From contig NC_037689.1 in NCBI RefSeq assembly GCF_003255815.1, positions 21,000,230-21,064,229 of the forward strand: a stretch of 64,000 bases of DNA, in the 5' to 3' direction. Below, piece after piece: positions 1 through 12,419 of the stretch (its first letter is position 1; the number at the start of each line of letters is the position of its first letter). The notes below the pieces were generated by a model. It saw only the letters and a list, made by a program, of their open reading frames with translations. It had not been told where the DNA came from and did no database searches. The DNA comes from Theropithecus gelada (taxonomy: Eukaryota; Chordata; Mammalia; Primates; Cercopithecidae). The position numbers and the translations under genes were made by a program.

Positions 1-219
1 GAGGGCAACTGTGAGTTATTTGCAATCAAAGGCTCCCAGCAGCTAGGAAATGGGCACACCAGCCTGAGTAGAGGGAATCTGATTGAGGAATAAGCAGTAT
101 CTGCCGCAGTGACCTAAGAGAAGGCTATTAAACCAAGGCTGAGAGGTACATCAGAATCTTCTGACTTTAAGGCAAATGCTCTTCCTCCTTTTGTACTTTC
201 TACTCTTCCTACAGCTTTT

Positions 220-735
220 CCTCCTTTTGTTCTAAAAACAAATACTGTTTATTATGTCAGAATTTTTAGAAGTCAGGATCTGGGCATGATTTAGCTGGCT
301 CAAGGTCTCTCATGAGGTTGCCAGCAAGTTATTGGCTTGGCCTGCAGTTTCATCTGAAGGCTCGACTTGTGGGTGTTACGTGTGTGTGTGTAGCTGGGGA
401 GATCTTCTTATAACCTTACTTATGTGATTGTTGGCAGGCTTTTGGTCCCTCAACACACGGACCTCTCCACAGGGCTCCCTCATGACTTGGCAGCTAACTT
501 GACCCAGAATGAGTGATCCAAGAGAGAGAGCGTGAGACAGCATTCAAGATGGACACCACAGTCTTTTTATAACTTGACCTCAGAAGAGATATGGTGTCCC
601 TTCTGCCAAATTGTATTCATTAGAAGCAAGTTAATAAATTCATTCCACACTTAAAGTGGGGAGTTACAAAAGGTTATGAATGCCAGGGGACAGGGATAAC
701 CGGGGGCCATCTTAGAAGCTGCATATCAGAGTCTA
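220..735. repeat. Ancient interspersed repeat, class unresolved
   Basis: Phrases such as 'ggtctctcatgaggttgc', 'gagtgatccaagagagag' and 'gggggccatcttagaagctg' recur in a well-known old mammalian repeat. Related copies lie at about 18560-18900 and 40600-41130 in this window. I cannot name the family with certainty. Confidence 0.5.
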
Positions 736-1619
736 CCCTCTGGCACCCAGTGATTATTTCCCCCCAACATGCAAAATATACTCACTCCCCTTTTGTTTAG
801 AAAGATAGCACCTATTCACAGCTAAGCAATTCACTGGGCCTGCTTTCTGACAGTATAATTTTAGGGGATCAAAGGCCTCTGCTTGTTCTGTAATGTCTCT
901 GCCCTCCTAAGTCAAGCTAGTGATATTTCAGCATATATAACTCTTTTAAGAATTTTGTGGGTCTCCTGTGAATCTTCTTAGAGTTCACTCTGTTAGACAA
1001 AAGTTCACTCTGTTAGCCACCTTACAGATCTCATAGACATAGACTCTTCTCTGTTATTTGATTGAGAGGATCTTGAGATCTTAAAGGGCCTTTTGTAAGA
1101 CTGGAGGTACTCTAAGGCACTACCATGATTTAACAAAGGATTTTACAGCCGTATTTTTGCCTTCATCTTTAAATCATGTTTTGCTGGCAGTGTCTTGGAT
1201 TTGATCTTTGTTCAGAAGCTATTCAAATGTCCTCTGTTCTGTACCACAGCTGCTCTGTAATCCGTTGGCAGATCATTTGTTAGCACTAAATCATCTGGCT
1301 CCCACAAACAAACACCCTATGGCTTCCAATAGTACAAAATACCCTTTTCTAAACATCCAAATCTGCAGTATTGTCACAGTTTAAATTTATATACTGAAAC
1401 TGGACTGATTAGAATAAAACCATCCAAAATTATAAGCATGAGGCCACAGTTTATGTGTTGCAAGAAACTTAAGGCAGATTTTTCTCCTTTTCTCCAACAT
1501 TTCTACCAATTCTGAATCATACGCTGGGTATACAAGGTAAATTAGACATGGTTCCCACCACTGAGCAATTTATAGACATGATTTATCTCCACAGAATACT
1601 TTTAAAATGTTAGGTCTAG

Positions 1620-1850
1620 GACTGTGCTATCCAGTATGGTAGCTATTAACCACATGTGGCTATTTAAATGTAAATGTAAATTAACTAAAATTAAATGAAA
1701 TAAAAACATTCACTTCTCTTGTTTTACTAGCCACTTTTTAAATGCTTAATAACCACATGGGACTAGTGGCTGCCCTATTTGACAGTACAGATAAAGAATA
1801 TTTCCATCATTGCAGAAAGTTCCATTGGACAGCACTAATCTAGAGGAAAC
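1620..1850. mobile_element. Old non-autonomous DNA transposon fragment (hAT-Charlie-like)
   Basis: It opens with 'ctgtgctatccagtatggtag', carries 'ccacatgtggctattt' and closes with 'ttggacagcactaatctag'. The two ends are roughly inverted relative to each other, as in small DNA transposons. A related copy is at about 28309-28540. The family is assigned by eye. Confidence 0.5.
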
Positions 1851-2007
1851 CAGTATGATAAGCATTTATCCTTTTTAAAATCATATCTGCTTCTCTCTCC
1901 CCCACACTAAAATGAGTTAAATATCAAAAAGAAAGACACTACATGCTTCTTCAGTAAATATTCTAACATGCTTAACAATAAAGAATGCTGTAAGATCATG
2001 ACTCTTA

Positions 2008-2328
2008 GGCCGGGCGCGGTGGCTCAAGCCTGTAATCTCAGCACTTTGGGAGGCCGAGGCGGGCGGATCACAAGGTCAGGAGATCGAGACCATCCTGGCT
2101 AATCTGGTGAAACTCCGTCTCTACTAAAAAATACAAAAAACTAGCCGGGCGAGGTGGCGGTGCCTGTGGTCCCAGCTACTCGGGAGGCTGAGGCAGGAGA
2201 ATGGCGTGAACCCGGGAGGTGGAGCTTGCAGTGAGCTGAGATCCGGCCACTGCACTCCAGCCTGGGTGACAGAGCAAGACTCCGTCTCAAAAAAAAAAAA
2301 AAAAGAATCTTTAAAAAAAAAAAAAAAA
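2008..2328 (+). mobile_element. AluY, Old World monkey type, full length
   Basis: This is a full dimeric Alu starting GGCCGGGCGCGGTGGCTCAA with an interrupted A-tail. It is flanked by a perfect 16-bp target-site duplication, AAGATCATGACTCTTA (1992-2007 and 2329-2344). GGCTCAAGCC, 'actagccgggcgaggtgg' and 'gagatccggccactg' are typical of cercopithecid AluY subfamilies. The clean duplication and low divergence suggest a young insertion. Confidence 0.93.
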
Positions 2329-3652
2329 AAGATCATGACTCTTAACATTTATTAAAATCTACTGAAAGCTAGCATCTTTTTCTCCTAGAAAAAGCATGCT
2401 AGTACCAAAAGGCATGTATCAAAAGCATGTACCAAAAAACATGTTCAATTACAAGGGGTTCGTGGGCCCTCCAAAGCCCTTTCATTAATTCTGTAGTAGG
2501 CCATGATCCTCAGGTTAAGAAACCTTACTGCAAAGTGAATTTTATTTTCCCATTGACTTTCAGTATAAAATTGATGGTGCAATTTACTATTAAATATGTT
2601 TCTTTTTGACAATATTAAAATTATATTTAGAATAATGATGAGGGGAGAAACGAAATATAAAGAATGAAGAACTGTCTTCAAAATGACTAAAAAACCCAAC
2701 ACTTTGGACTAAAAATATAATACAGAGCCAGCAAATCTACCAATTTGGGTCAGGTATTATAATCGATAAAGAAATATGTAGTTTTAGCAAATTTGCAGAG
2801 TTTTCCATTCGTCTTAAATCTCTACCACATCCCCACCTTACAATGAGAAACCTTATGGTGTGGTAGCAGGAACATTCTAGTGGCCTTCAAAAATCTAGAC
2901 TCCTGATGTAATTTCAATACATATAATAAGTGTTACTTAAGAGTGACTTTGGTGCCTCGATGATCTTATCTACCTGGACATTCAGAATGAATGGGTGGGA
3001 TTCCGTAGGCCAAGAAGACCCTCCTTTGAACTTTGGAAAAAAAAAGAGTGGCTATTTCTTTGAAAATCTGTTGAATTAGAGAAAGTTTTTGCAAGGAGAG
3101 CAGAATTATAAATGCAGTTGGCTCCAGGTATGGCTGAGAGACAGAATGCTACATGGCTCTGAGTTTCTGATTTCTGAGCCAACGTACAATTTGTATTTGT
3201 GTGGAAGAAACACTGAAGCATTCTTTCCAGAGTGGTAATCTGAACCATATGTAGACTGATTAATAGTTATGTCATAATAAAACCTCAATTAGCAGAATTC
3301 TAGAGGGACAGCCTTTTGTAAATAAAGAAAAGTTGACTAGGAAACCTCCCTTCTCCCCTCCTCCCCAACTTCTTTCTCTATTTTCTTTCCTTTTGAAAAA
3401 TTTTAATGGTGGGGAAAATCTTTCCCCAATGTACATAAATCTCCTCTGCTGCTTTAGTAAGTACAGTCTACTGAACATAAGTGAGTCTGTCTTTGAACTT
3501 ATTGTATCTTTCAGGGTGTCTATTTTGCAGACTAGTCATCATATTTTTATAGAAGTTAATATATGAGCTCAGGCTGAAAATAAACTGGAAATTTTCTGAG
3601 AGTGGCAGCTAATACCCATTTATTTTCTTTTCACTTAAAAAACATCTATCAA

Positions 3653-3935
3653 GGCCAAGAGCAGTGGTTCACGCCTGTAATCCCAGCACTTTGGGAGGCT
3701 GAGGCGGGCAGATCACTTGAGGTCGGGAGTTCGAGACCAACCTGGCCAACATGGTGAAACCCTGTCTCTAGTAAAAATACAAAAACTAGCTGAGCGTGGT
3801 GGTGCATACTTGTAATCCCAGCTACTCAGGGGGCTGAGGCACGAGAATCTCTTGGACTCAGGAGATGGAGTCTGCAGTAAGCCGGGATCACACCACTGCA
3901 CTCCAGCCTTGGTGAGCGAGACCCTGTCTCCAAAA

Positions 3936-3943
<8 letters not shown>
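3653..3943 (+). mobile_element. Alu, older (AluS-like)
   Basis: A complete dimeric Alu with 'cacgcctgtaatcccagc' and a central A-rich linker. It diverges from the young consensus at its 5' end (GGCCAAGAGCAGTGG). Its A-tail runs straight into a TA dinucleotide tract, a common origin for microsatellites. Confidence 0.9.

Positions 3944-3989
<46 letters not shown>
3944..3989. repeat. (TA)n microsatellite
   Basis: About 23 uninterrupted TA units grow from the tail of the preceding Alu. Length is likely polymorphic. Confidence 0.95.
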
Positions 3990-3992
<3 letters not shown>

Positions 3993-4744
3993 AAGAATAC
4001 ACAGGAAAATTTTTATTCATTTGTGGATCAGTTTAGATGCATACAGTTGCAAGTAACAATGCAACTCACAGTGGCTTAAATTGAAAGGATATTTATTGTT
4101 GACCTAAAAAGAATTGTGGAGGTAAGACATCTAGGTTGATGTTGTAGTCTAGTGAGGTCATCCAAGATCCTAGGTTGCTTTTATCTATCCACTTTGCCAT
4201 CCTCAACTGAAAATCTTTAGTCCTGCGACATCTTACCTTGTGGTTGCAAAATGGCTGCTCCAGCTTCAGACATTTATCCTTACACAATAGCCTCCAAAGC
4301 TGAAAGGGAGAAAAGAGGGAAAACTCTTCTCCTCGTGCAGTTTTCTCTTTTATCAGGAAGAAAATCTTTCCTATAAGCTCCCTCCCCCCACCCCAAGCAG
4401 ACTTCGTTTTACTTGCCATTGTCCAATATTGGGTTACACGCTTATCCCTGGAGCAATTCCTGGAAAAGGGGAATTAATTTTTTGACTTAGAGTCATCATG
4501 GTTCATCTTTTGGGGAGGGACACATTGCTGCTGAACACAACCTGTGATCTTTTAGTAAGAAGGAATGGGAGAATGGCTGCTGGACAGACAACCAGCAGCT
4601 TCTGCTACACATGGATTCTTCATTTTGCTTCTGTGGGACCCACTCTTGGCATACTTGTTCTCACACTACTGAAGAAGCCATTTGCTGTTTGCCTATCAGT
4701 GATCCCAAAGCCAGCTATCTCATTTCTTTGAAATTGTAGGAGCA

Positions 4745-4985
4745 GAAGGCAGTAAGGCCTAGTGAAAAAAGAATGATAGATTTGAAGGCCAGGCAGACAG
4801 GATTTGAATCCCTGATTTACCGCTTACTGGCTGCATAACCTTGGACAAGTAGTTAAAGACCTTAGAGACTTGGTTTCCCTACTGATAAATCTAAAATAGT
4901 ACCAACTGGCCAGTGTTATTGTATAGATTTAATGAGACAGTGCATAGAAATTGCCTAGCATAGTACATATATCAAAGGCACTTAG
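4745..4985 (+). mobile_element. MIR SINE fragment
   Basis: It shows the MIR order: 'gatttgaatccctgatttacc', 'taaccttggacaagtagtta', 'ggtttccctactgataaat' and the tail 'attgcctagcatagtacat'. It is diverged, as expected of this old family. Confidence 0.65.
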
Positions 4986-5999
4986 TGTGTGTTATTTCCT
5001 TTCCCATGTGAATTCAGTTGCACAGAAATCAGATTGCATTTAGCTTAGTAGATAGACCAATTCGGAAAAAGAGTAAGTTTGACTTTAGCAGGTTTTTTTT
5101 TTTTTTGCTTTTTTCCTCCTTACTCATCTATGTTCACATAAAAGTCCCCTCTCTTATCTACAAAAGACTTGTGGGTAGAAAGCAGTGTGCCCTGTGTTAG
5201 GGTAGTGTCCAGTTACTAAGAGAAAGCTATAAAACCATGTATTCATTTCTTAATTGGATTTGCTTAAATATCTCTTAAGTTTAGTATAGGAAACAGAATC
5301 CTCTCTAGGTATTTTACACAAAAAAACATTTAATGCAGGAAATAAGGTACTCACAAAATTGGAAGGGCTGAAACAATGGAAGTCAAGAAGTCTGCATTCA
5401 AGGTCAAATGGCACCATGACTTCAGTCCAGATGCCAGAAACTCCTCTTATCACTCAGGCTAGGAAACTGTTGCTGCCGTGACTATCACCACTGCCAACAT
5501 CACCATCTTCCCTACCACACAAAACTGATGAGGGGACAGTGGGCACAGTTGACAACACTCACATCTGCTGAAGCCTATTTTCTGCATGAACAACTGCAGA
5601 AAAGAGTTCCTTCCCTTTGATTCCTTCCAAATCACTAAAAGTAGACCCTTTCACAACCTAGGGATAAGGGAATCTAGAAACTGTACTTTCCAACCCAATG
5701 CCAGGCTTTCTTCCACCTTACCCATGTGAAAACCCTCCTTATCTTACTCATCTGTGATGCTCCTCCTGTGCTATCCACCCATGTGCATTCTCTCTTTGCC
5801 CCTGTTTTCCCTCTATGCCCTGTTTGGGCTCTGACATCCTATTCTGGCCTACCATGCTTCCCTATCCTTTCTGGTACAGATGTCTGCCTTGCTCTAAAGG
5901 TCTTAGAACTCGATTGTTCAAGAATAGAGGGTTAGGAAAGGGTAAGAGATCTCCTTGCTTTGTTAAAAATTACCATACGTATCTTTGTATTTCCCAACA

Positions 6000-6330
6000 A
6001 TTTAGTGTTAGAAGTTTTTGAACTTTATAAAAAGGGAATCATATATATAGTATATAGTCTTCTGGGACCAACTTTGCTTACAATATTATTTTAGTTTTAT
6101 TCATCCATATTGTTGTTCTCACAAATGAGCTTTGCCATCTTTTAAAATCTTTCTTAATGCATTTTTGCATTTTGGGGGTTATGCTTCATTCTTTATTCAT
6201 TCAGCAGTCTATAATATTTTCCCATGTTAAGAAACCGCTTCAAAATGAACATTATTATGTTATGAATGGATCATAATATGACCATTTCTTGTAGTTGGAT
6301 ATTTAAGTTAATTCCTATCTTAGAATGTGG
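6000..6330 (-). mobile_element. Old L1-like fragment
   Basis: 'ttagttttattcatccatat' followed by AT-rich sequence resembles old L1 3' sequence in antisense. A further piece may run on at 6940-7110 and 7259-7320 around the Alu monomer. Confidence 0.4.
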
Positions 6331-7109
6331 TAGATGAAGAAGATAGAAGAAAAAAAGGCTGAGATTTTCCCTGTGGCAGACTAGCTGGAAGATGGTTGTT
6401 TGCTGAAATGGGAAACACTGGGGGATGCACAGCTTTGGTGATAAGAAAAGGAATCTGGTTTTGAGCAGGTTGAGTGTGAGTATGGAGATATGCAGGCAAC
6501 AGTTGAAGATTCTAGACTGCCTTTTTAGGAGACAGTTCAAGACTAGAAACAATGGATTTGTCATCAGTACATGAGGAATGGTTTGAGGCAAGTATGGGAG
6601 TGAGATGGCCCAGAAAAATAGTCTGGAGATGTGTAAAGGACCAATACTGGATTCCTGGGAAATACTTATGTCCAAATGGCATGCTGATCTAGATGTGCTG
6701 TCCAGAGAGTCTGTTTAGAAAGGAGGAAGAAAATCGGGAAACTGTCGTCATTTGGAAGCCACTGCAGAAGAGAGTTTCATGAAATGAATGGGTAGTCATT
6801 CATAGTAAATGCTGTAAATGCTGTAGACAAGTTAACCAGGATGACAACTGAGGGCAAAATGTATGTGTGTGTGTATATGTGTGTTGGAGGGCTGGGCAGG
6901 GGGAGAAAGTTTGCTTCTCATGTATCTGGGTTTTTTTGTTTGTTTTTTGTCTTTTTTTTTTTTTAAATTGGAATGATTGAAGGTTCACATGCAGACATGC
7001 AGTTCAACTATTTCCTTGGGTAGATTCCTAAAAGTGGAATGACTTGATCAAAGGATTTGAGCATAGGCTTTTGATTCACATTGTTAGGTAGCTTTCCTGG
7101 TTTTCATGG

Positions 7110-7110
7110 T

Positions 7111-7141
<31 letters not shown>

Positions 7142-7258
7142 GAGATAGGTTCTCCCTATGTTATCCAGGCTGTTTTTTGAACTCCTGGGCTCAAGTAATT
7201 CTCCCACCTCAGCCTCCCTAGTTTCTGAGATTACAGGCATGAGCCACTGTGCCTGGCC
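7110..7258 (-). mobile_element. Alu monomer (FLAM/FRAM-like)
   Basis: It reads as an antisense Alu half: a (TTTTG)n tail, 'gagataggttctccctatg', 'ctcctgggctcaagtaattc' and 'gagccactgtgcctggcc'. It is only about 150 bp, so it is a monomer or truncated copy. The TTTTG repeat at 7113-7141 derives from its tail. Confidence 0.8.
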
Positions 7259-7820
7259 GCAGTGCTCATTTTTTTAATATGCAATAATGAATAGTTTGTA
7301 ATTTTGTACACATCTGGGTGTGCAGAGACAAGATGAAGAAATCTGCATCTAAGGAGAATACAGAATTGGGCTTCTGTAGTTGTGGGTCTTTTCCTAATGG
7401 ACACAGTCCAGCCCTCATCTCCTCCCCACTTTCTGTTTCCACACTCTACATCTCTCATCCAGAGCACAAGTGGAACAGGGACCATTACTCATTAGCTGCA
7501 TGGGGATTTGAATAACCTCACAGTGGAGTGGTGGCAGGTAACTACAGCTAAATGCGTGACCAAGATAGAGCTAACTCTAGTCATTGAATAGACTGTGAAG
7601 TCTGGAGGGAAGTTCTCTGAATTTAAGATTATAGTTTTGAAGTTTGGCACCTGCTACTACTTCAAGGATTAAGGATTTACTGCTCACTGGAATTCAATAT
7701 TTAATATTCTAAAAACCATTCAGCTCCAACTTGCAAATGAGTTAAATTAAAATAATACACAGACGTTCTCTCTGAGGCCGTGGTTTTTATTGGTAGCAAC
7801 ACTCATTAAGAAATTTTACT

Positions 7821-8139
7821 GGCTGGGCATGGTGGCTCATGCCTGTAATCCCAGCACTTTGTGAGGCCGAGGCAGGAAGATCATCTGAGGTCGGGAGTTT
7901 GAGACCAGCCTGACCAACATGGAGAAACCCTGTCTCTACTAAAAATACAAAATTAGCCAGGCATGGTGGCACATGCGTGTAATCCCAGCTACTCAGGAGG
8001 CTGAGGCAGGAGAATCGCTTGAACCCGAGGCGGAGGTTGCGGTGAGCCGAGATCACGCCATTGCACTGCAGCCTAGCAACAGAACGAGACTCTGTCTCAA
8101 AAAAAAAAAAAGAAAGAAAAAAAAAAAGAAAAGAAAAAG
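7821..8139 (+). mobile_element. Alu, full length
   Basis: A complete Alu starting GGCTGGGCATGGTGGCTC with a mixed A/G tail. An 11-bp target-site duplication, GAAATTTTACT, flanks it (7810-7820 and 8140-8150). Confidence 0.92.
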
Positions 8140-8744
8140 GAAATTTTACTTAAGCCATACCTTCATGAGAGGTTCTAAATAAGCACACAGACAGTCTATT
8201 TCAGACCTCATTTCCTACAAATACTGTATATAGAGGCAATTTTGTGTTTCTTTTGTCATTAAGATAAGACATTTGATTTACCTCCTTATCTTCCATTTAA
8301 ATTTAGTTCACAAGATGGACCTGTTTTCAGGTACCATAAACACCCAGTTCTACTGGGTTTTCTTTGACCGCTGGGGAAACTGTGGACTGTATCTGATGCA
8401 CACATTTTATTGCATCTCCCCTGGCATGAGATTCATATACATTGGCATCTTCTCAGAGTGAAGTTGACTCTCTCTATTTCCCTCTTCCAGAATTTCACTT
8501 GGCATATGGTGATTCCAAAACAGTTTGAGGCTCATTTTGATTGGTTTTTGGCAATCTCAGCTCAGCCAGTTTTACTCTGAGAGATCCCCTGTTTGTTCCT
8601 TCATGAATGGCCACAGAAGCTTTTGCTCTTGGCTCTGCGTTCTAATAGCATCTCCTGCATGGTCTGTGGCAAAGCAATGCTTTGAAATATGCGTCCATAC
8701 TATGTGGCTTTTCTTGCTGCAGTTTCTGTTCTTTTTTATTGTAG

Positions 8745-8804
8745 GATCGGGAGACTCACCACTAGAAGACGATGAAGTCGGGTATTCACACCCTAGATAT
8801 AAAG
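8745..8804 (+). CDS. SRPX: SRPX exon 2
   Basis: This exon encodes residues 33-52, the short acidic linker between the signal peptide and the first sushi domain (it includes SGDSPLEDDEVGYSHPRYK). It follows acceptor TTGTAG and ends at donor GTGAAT, which is weaker than the GTAAGT-type donors of exons 3 and 5. The 60-base length starts and ends in phase 1, so skipping it would remove exactly 20 residues without a frameshift. It is preceded by a T-rich tract and followed within 50 bases by a sequence shared with intron 4. No known catalytic or binding residues lie here. Identity is certain from the match to SRPX on both sides. Confidence 0.96.
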
Positions 8805-8851
8805 GTGAATGCTTTGCTTGTGTGCTAATGAGGACCTGCTGATGCCAGGAG

Positions 8852-8968
8852 AACTTTCCTTTTTGCCCTGCAGAACAGATTGTAATAAAGTGACCAGACA
8901 ACACATTTAAGTTCTAATTATCTATCAAGGAAAAAGTATTTTTTTAAAAAAATATATATATACTCCCT
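8852..8968 (+). repeat. Direct repeat shared with intron 4, copy 1
   Basis: The block from 'aactttcctttttgcc' to 'ctccctt' recurs at 17552-17665. Its first 84 bases differ at only about six positions; the end differs by indels in A/T-rich sequence. I do not recognise it as a known repeat family. Confidence 0.8.
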
Positions 8969-9362
8969 TTTTTAAAAAAGGAAATAAAACAAAATGCGTC
9001 GGAAATCTCTGAAATGCTGTCTTTCAGCATCCCAATGGTCATTTTATTCTCATAAGTTTCTTTACTGTCCTCACTTCTGCGAAGGCAGCTGTAGCTGATG
9101 AAAGTGAAAATCAAGCCATGAGTTCTGCCTAATTCACACATTACAGCCAGAATCATCCAGAGTAAACCCCCCAAGGTCAAATCTGGACCAAGTGCTGATA
9201 ATGTACTAAGATGAATGGGGAATGAGAAAACTTGATTTTCATAAGCTCATTTCATCGTGCTCTTTCTGAGCCCAGCATGGCTCCTGAAACGGTATGTTAA
9301 AGTATGTTGCTCAAATGAAACTTAACTTAATGATAAAGAACTCCATCTCTACATATTCGCAG

Positions 9363-9421
9363 CAATCCACCCCCCCAGCAGGTATAAAAAGCCTAAACAA
9401 GAACCTTCTATGCAGACTCAG
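9363..9421 (+). promoter_or_regulatory. Candidate cryptic exon / TATA-like core promoter
   Basis: A CACCC-like run (9368-9377), a TATA-like GGTATAAAAAGCC (9381-9393) and a consensus donor GTAAGT (9422-9427) lie within 60 bases. An AG acceptor at 9361-9362 follows a moderate pyrimidine tract, so the segment could also be an internal 59-base exon. Included in SRPX mRNA, that exon would shift the frame and reach TGA ten codons into exon 3. No expression evidence is available here. Confidence 0.25.
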
Positions 9422-10301
9422 GTAAGTAGGTCCACAAATATTTCTACTGGTGAAACATTTCTCTGAAGTTTAGGGAAACCTGGGAGAAATGAAGGTAAAT
9501 TGAGAGATGCTTTCGCTCTGAATCTAGTTCCTCTTACAGTGGAGGAAGAATTTGAAGAAGAAAAAAAAAAAAAGGTTAACAAAGTTCCACTGTGGCATTT
9601 TGCCCTGGAAATTTGTCCTAATTCCTGGGATGAGGACGTGGCCCTTGTTTGTTGTGATGTGTCTCAGATACAGGAGAATCAGGGTAGGACTGGACAGCTT
9701 TTGGCTGGAGATGTCCTTCAGTTGTTTTCTACACAAGTCAATAATATTTCCAATATAATGACTGGTGCCTGGTGCTTATGTCCAGGTGTGCTTCCCACCA
9801 CCTACCACATTTGTTTGTGACATCTGAATGCAAGTACTCATTCCTACCTATAGTTTCTATCTTCATAGCCTCAGAAATTAACCAATCAAGCAAAGCACCA
9901 ATATGTTAATCAGATGTTTGTGGTAAAGAAATGTTCTAATTCATAAAACTTCTTAACTATTTATGGGTTTAGATTTTTTTTCTTTGAGTCCCTTGTTGAA
10001 AAATCTTCCTAAAACACATGCATGCACAGATGACCCTTCACATCTATAGCAGGGGTTGCCTAGTACCCTCAGGTCATTGTTTTTCACGTCCATCCTCACC
10101 TCACAGCATTGCAAATGTGACAGGTAGACCAGATGGCCAAAATGTGTGCTTGCCCTAGAACTTACCCTGAATGTTTAAGAATAAATTTTCTTGGGGCATT
10201 GTTTCTATTGTCAGTTAAATTGCTTACTGGTAGCAATCATTTCAGTATGTATAAGTATATCAAAACATCATGTTGTACACTTTATACAATAAAATTTAAG
10301 T

Positions 10302-10325
10302 TTTATTTATTATTATTATTATTAT
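10302..10325. repeat. (TTA)n microsatellite
   Basis: ATT/TTA units adjoin the T-tail of the following antisense Alu and probably derive from it. Confidence 0.85.
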
Positions 10326-10612
10326 TTTTTGAGATGGAGTCTCACCCTGTCACCCAGGCTGTAGTGCAGTGGTGCGATCTCGGCTCACTGTAACCTCCGC
10401 CTCCCAGGTTCAAGTGATTCTCCTACCTCAGCCTCCCGAGTAGCTAGGACTACAGGCACACGCCACCACGCCCAGCTAATTTTGTATTTTTAGTAGAGAC
10501 GGTGGTTTCACTATATTGGCCAGGCTGGTCTCGAACTCCTAACCTCAGATGATCCATCCACCTTGGCTTCCCAAAGTGCTGGGATTATAGGCGTGAGCCA
10601 CCGCACCTGGCC
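10326..10612 (-). mobile_element. Alu, antisense
   Basis: A complete antisense Alu: 'gagatggagtctcaccctg', 'tcccgagtagctaggactac' and the end 'gagccaccgcacctggcc'. Confidence 0.92.
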
Positions 10613-11439
10613 AAGTTTTTTTAATTTTAAAAGCTAGAGGCAAGCCATTATTAACTGAGGGTTTAGTTTTAGATCCTGAGGCCCCTGCACAGTGTCTAGC
10701 ACAAAGTGTTTTTGAATTAAAGTAAAATAGGAAAGAAAATTAAATGTAACCAACATTTACGACACTCTTGGTATGTGGCAATCATGGCTTTTGATTATTT
10801 TGCTTGGAATACCATCATATATTCATACTGATTGAGTGAATTTGTGATGTATGTATAAGCAGGTCATATCTATACATACAGTAGTTCCCCCTTATCTGTG
10901 GTTTCACTTTCCAAGGTTCCACTTACCTTCAGTCAACCTCAGCCCAAAAATATTAGATATTTTGAGAGAGAGAGACAGTACATTCATATAACTTTCATTA
11001 TAGTATATTGTTATGATTGTTCTATATTATTATTACTTATTGTTAATCTTTTACCATGTCTAATTTATAAATTAAACTTCATCATAGGTATGTTTGTATA
11101 AGAAAAAAACCCAGTATATATAGCGTTGAGTACTATCCAAGGCTTCAGGTATCCAATATCCCCTGTGGGCAAAGGGGGAGTACTGTATATCACAAATATG
11201 TGTAGTACATACAGATTATATCTGTAAACCCTTAGAGGAAGGAAACTTTATTCAAGGAAGTTCTTTAGGCCTTGTGTGAGCTCCTGCAAGTTTATATCCA
11301 CATGGTCAAATTTAATCAGTTCTAGTTAAGCCTTCAGGACATCACTTTTACCTAGAAAGTCCAGGGAAGATTACTTGAGTCTTGAGTTTAGGACTCACTT
11401 GCAGCTGTCTGCAAAACATTATATGATGAAAGTATTAGC

Positions 11440-11608
11440 CAGGCCAGGCACGGTGGTGCGTGCCTGTAGTTCCAGCTGCTTGGGAAGCTGAGACAGGAGG
11501 ACCACTTGAGCCTAGGAGGCCGAGACTGCAGTGAGCAATGATCATGCCACTACACTCCAGTCTGGGTGACAGAGTGAGACCCTGTTTCTACAAAAGAAAA
11601 AAAAAAGA
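11440..11608 (+). mobile_element. Alu monomer (FRAM-like)
   Basis: A single Alu arm from GGCCAGGCACGGTGGTGCG to an A-rich tail. A perfect 12-bp target-site duplication, GAAAGTATTAGC (11428-11439 and 11609-11620), shows that it inserted as a monomer-length or internally deleted element rather than being truncated later. Confidence 0.85.
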
Positions 11609-12419
11609 GAAAGTATTAGCTGAAGGAAATGTGAAGGCAAAAGTAAAACAGTGGTCTATGCATAAGACGTGGCCAGAACTGTTGGTTTTTGTAACTGAGA
11701 GGCAGTTGGAGGCATATCCTCAGAAGAGAATTCCTGGGAAAGTAAAACAGGGGTCTGTCCTCTTTCCTGGCCACATGATGGCGGTCTTACCTCACTCACT
11801 GACAGCTCAGGTGCTGAGTTGGAGTGATGAGCCAGGCAGCTGCAGGGAAGTGGCTCCTATTCATGGCATTGAGAGCCTGGCAGACTTTAGTGAACTCCTC
11901 ACTGTTCCCCAATTGATTGTGGGACATTGGGGCAGTGGCTGCTGTAGGAACTTATCCACCAAGGAGTTAGTGTTACCCTTACATGTTGTGGATCTCAAAG
12001 ATAACATTTCAAAAGCACAACAGGGAGGCTCTGATTTATTCATTTCATCCTAGCTGTGCTTTGGGCAACTGTGAGACCAAAATCAAAACACCTGCAACTT
12101 TGTCATCTGGGGAGGGTGTCACCCTGTTACCGAAATGGGGCATAACTGGGGACACTTCCCTATGGAGAGCAATGGTTCTTTGACTTTAGGCCAAATTTAT
12201 ATATTGTTGCAAAAACCTGGAAATTGTAGCATTATTTAGATTAATGCCAGTATTACAACATTTTAGAGAGAATGTGCATACAGCTTAGAAGAAATGCAAA
12301 TTAACCAATTATTGAATCCCCGCCACTATGTATGACATCAATTGCTCTTGAAAGAATTATCTAAAAAATAAAAATAAAAAAAATCTTATGTATCTAGCTA
12401 AGGGAAATACTAAAAAAGA

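Larger units (their letters stand above)
1..8744 (+). other. SRPX intron 1, 3' part
   Basis: This is non-coding sequence ending in a TTGTAG acceptor at 8744. It holds an unresolved ancient repeat (about 220-735), an hAT-like fragment (about 1620-1850), an AluY (2008), an Alu (3653) with a TA microsatellite, a MIR (about 4745), an L1-like stretch (about 6000-6330 and 6940-7110), an Alu monomer (7110) and an Alu (7821). A short TG-rich run lies at 6861-6884. I recognise nothing in 8151-8744. The small ORFs here are chance or Alu-derived. Confidence 0.85.

Noticed and set aside
3713..4079. ORFs rich in YIYIYI on both strands
   Set aside because: They are translations of the (TA)n microsatellite and neighbouring Alu.
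11538..12053. 171-codon + strand ORF, the longest in the window
   Set aside because: It starts inside the Alu monomer and runs into unique intron sequence. It has no recognisable domain, and splice sites or a promoter are not evident. Most likely chance.
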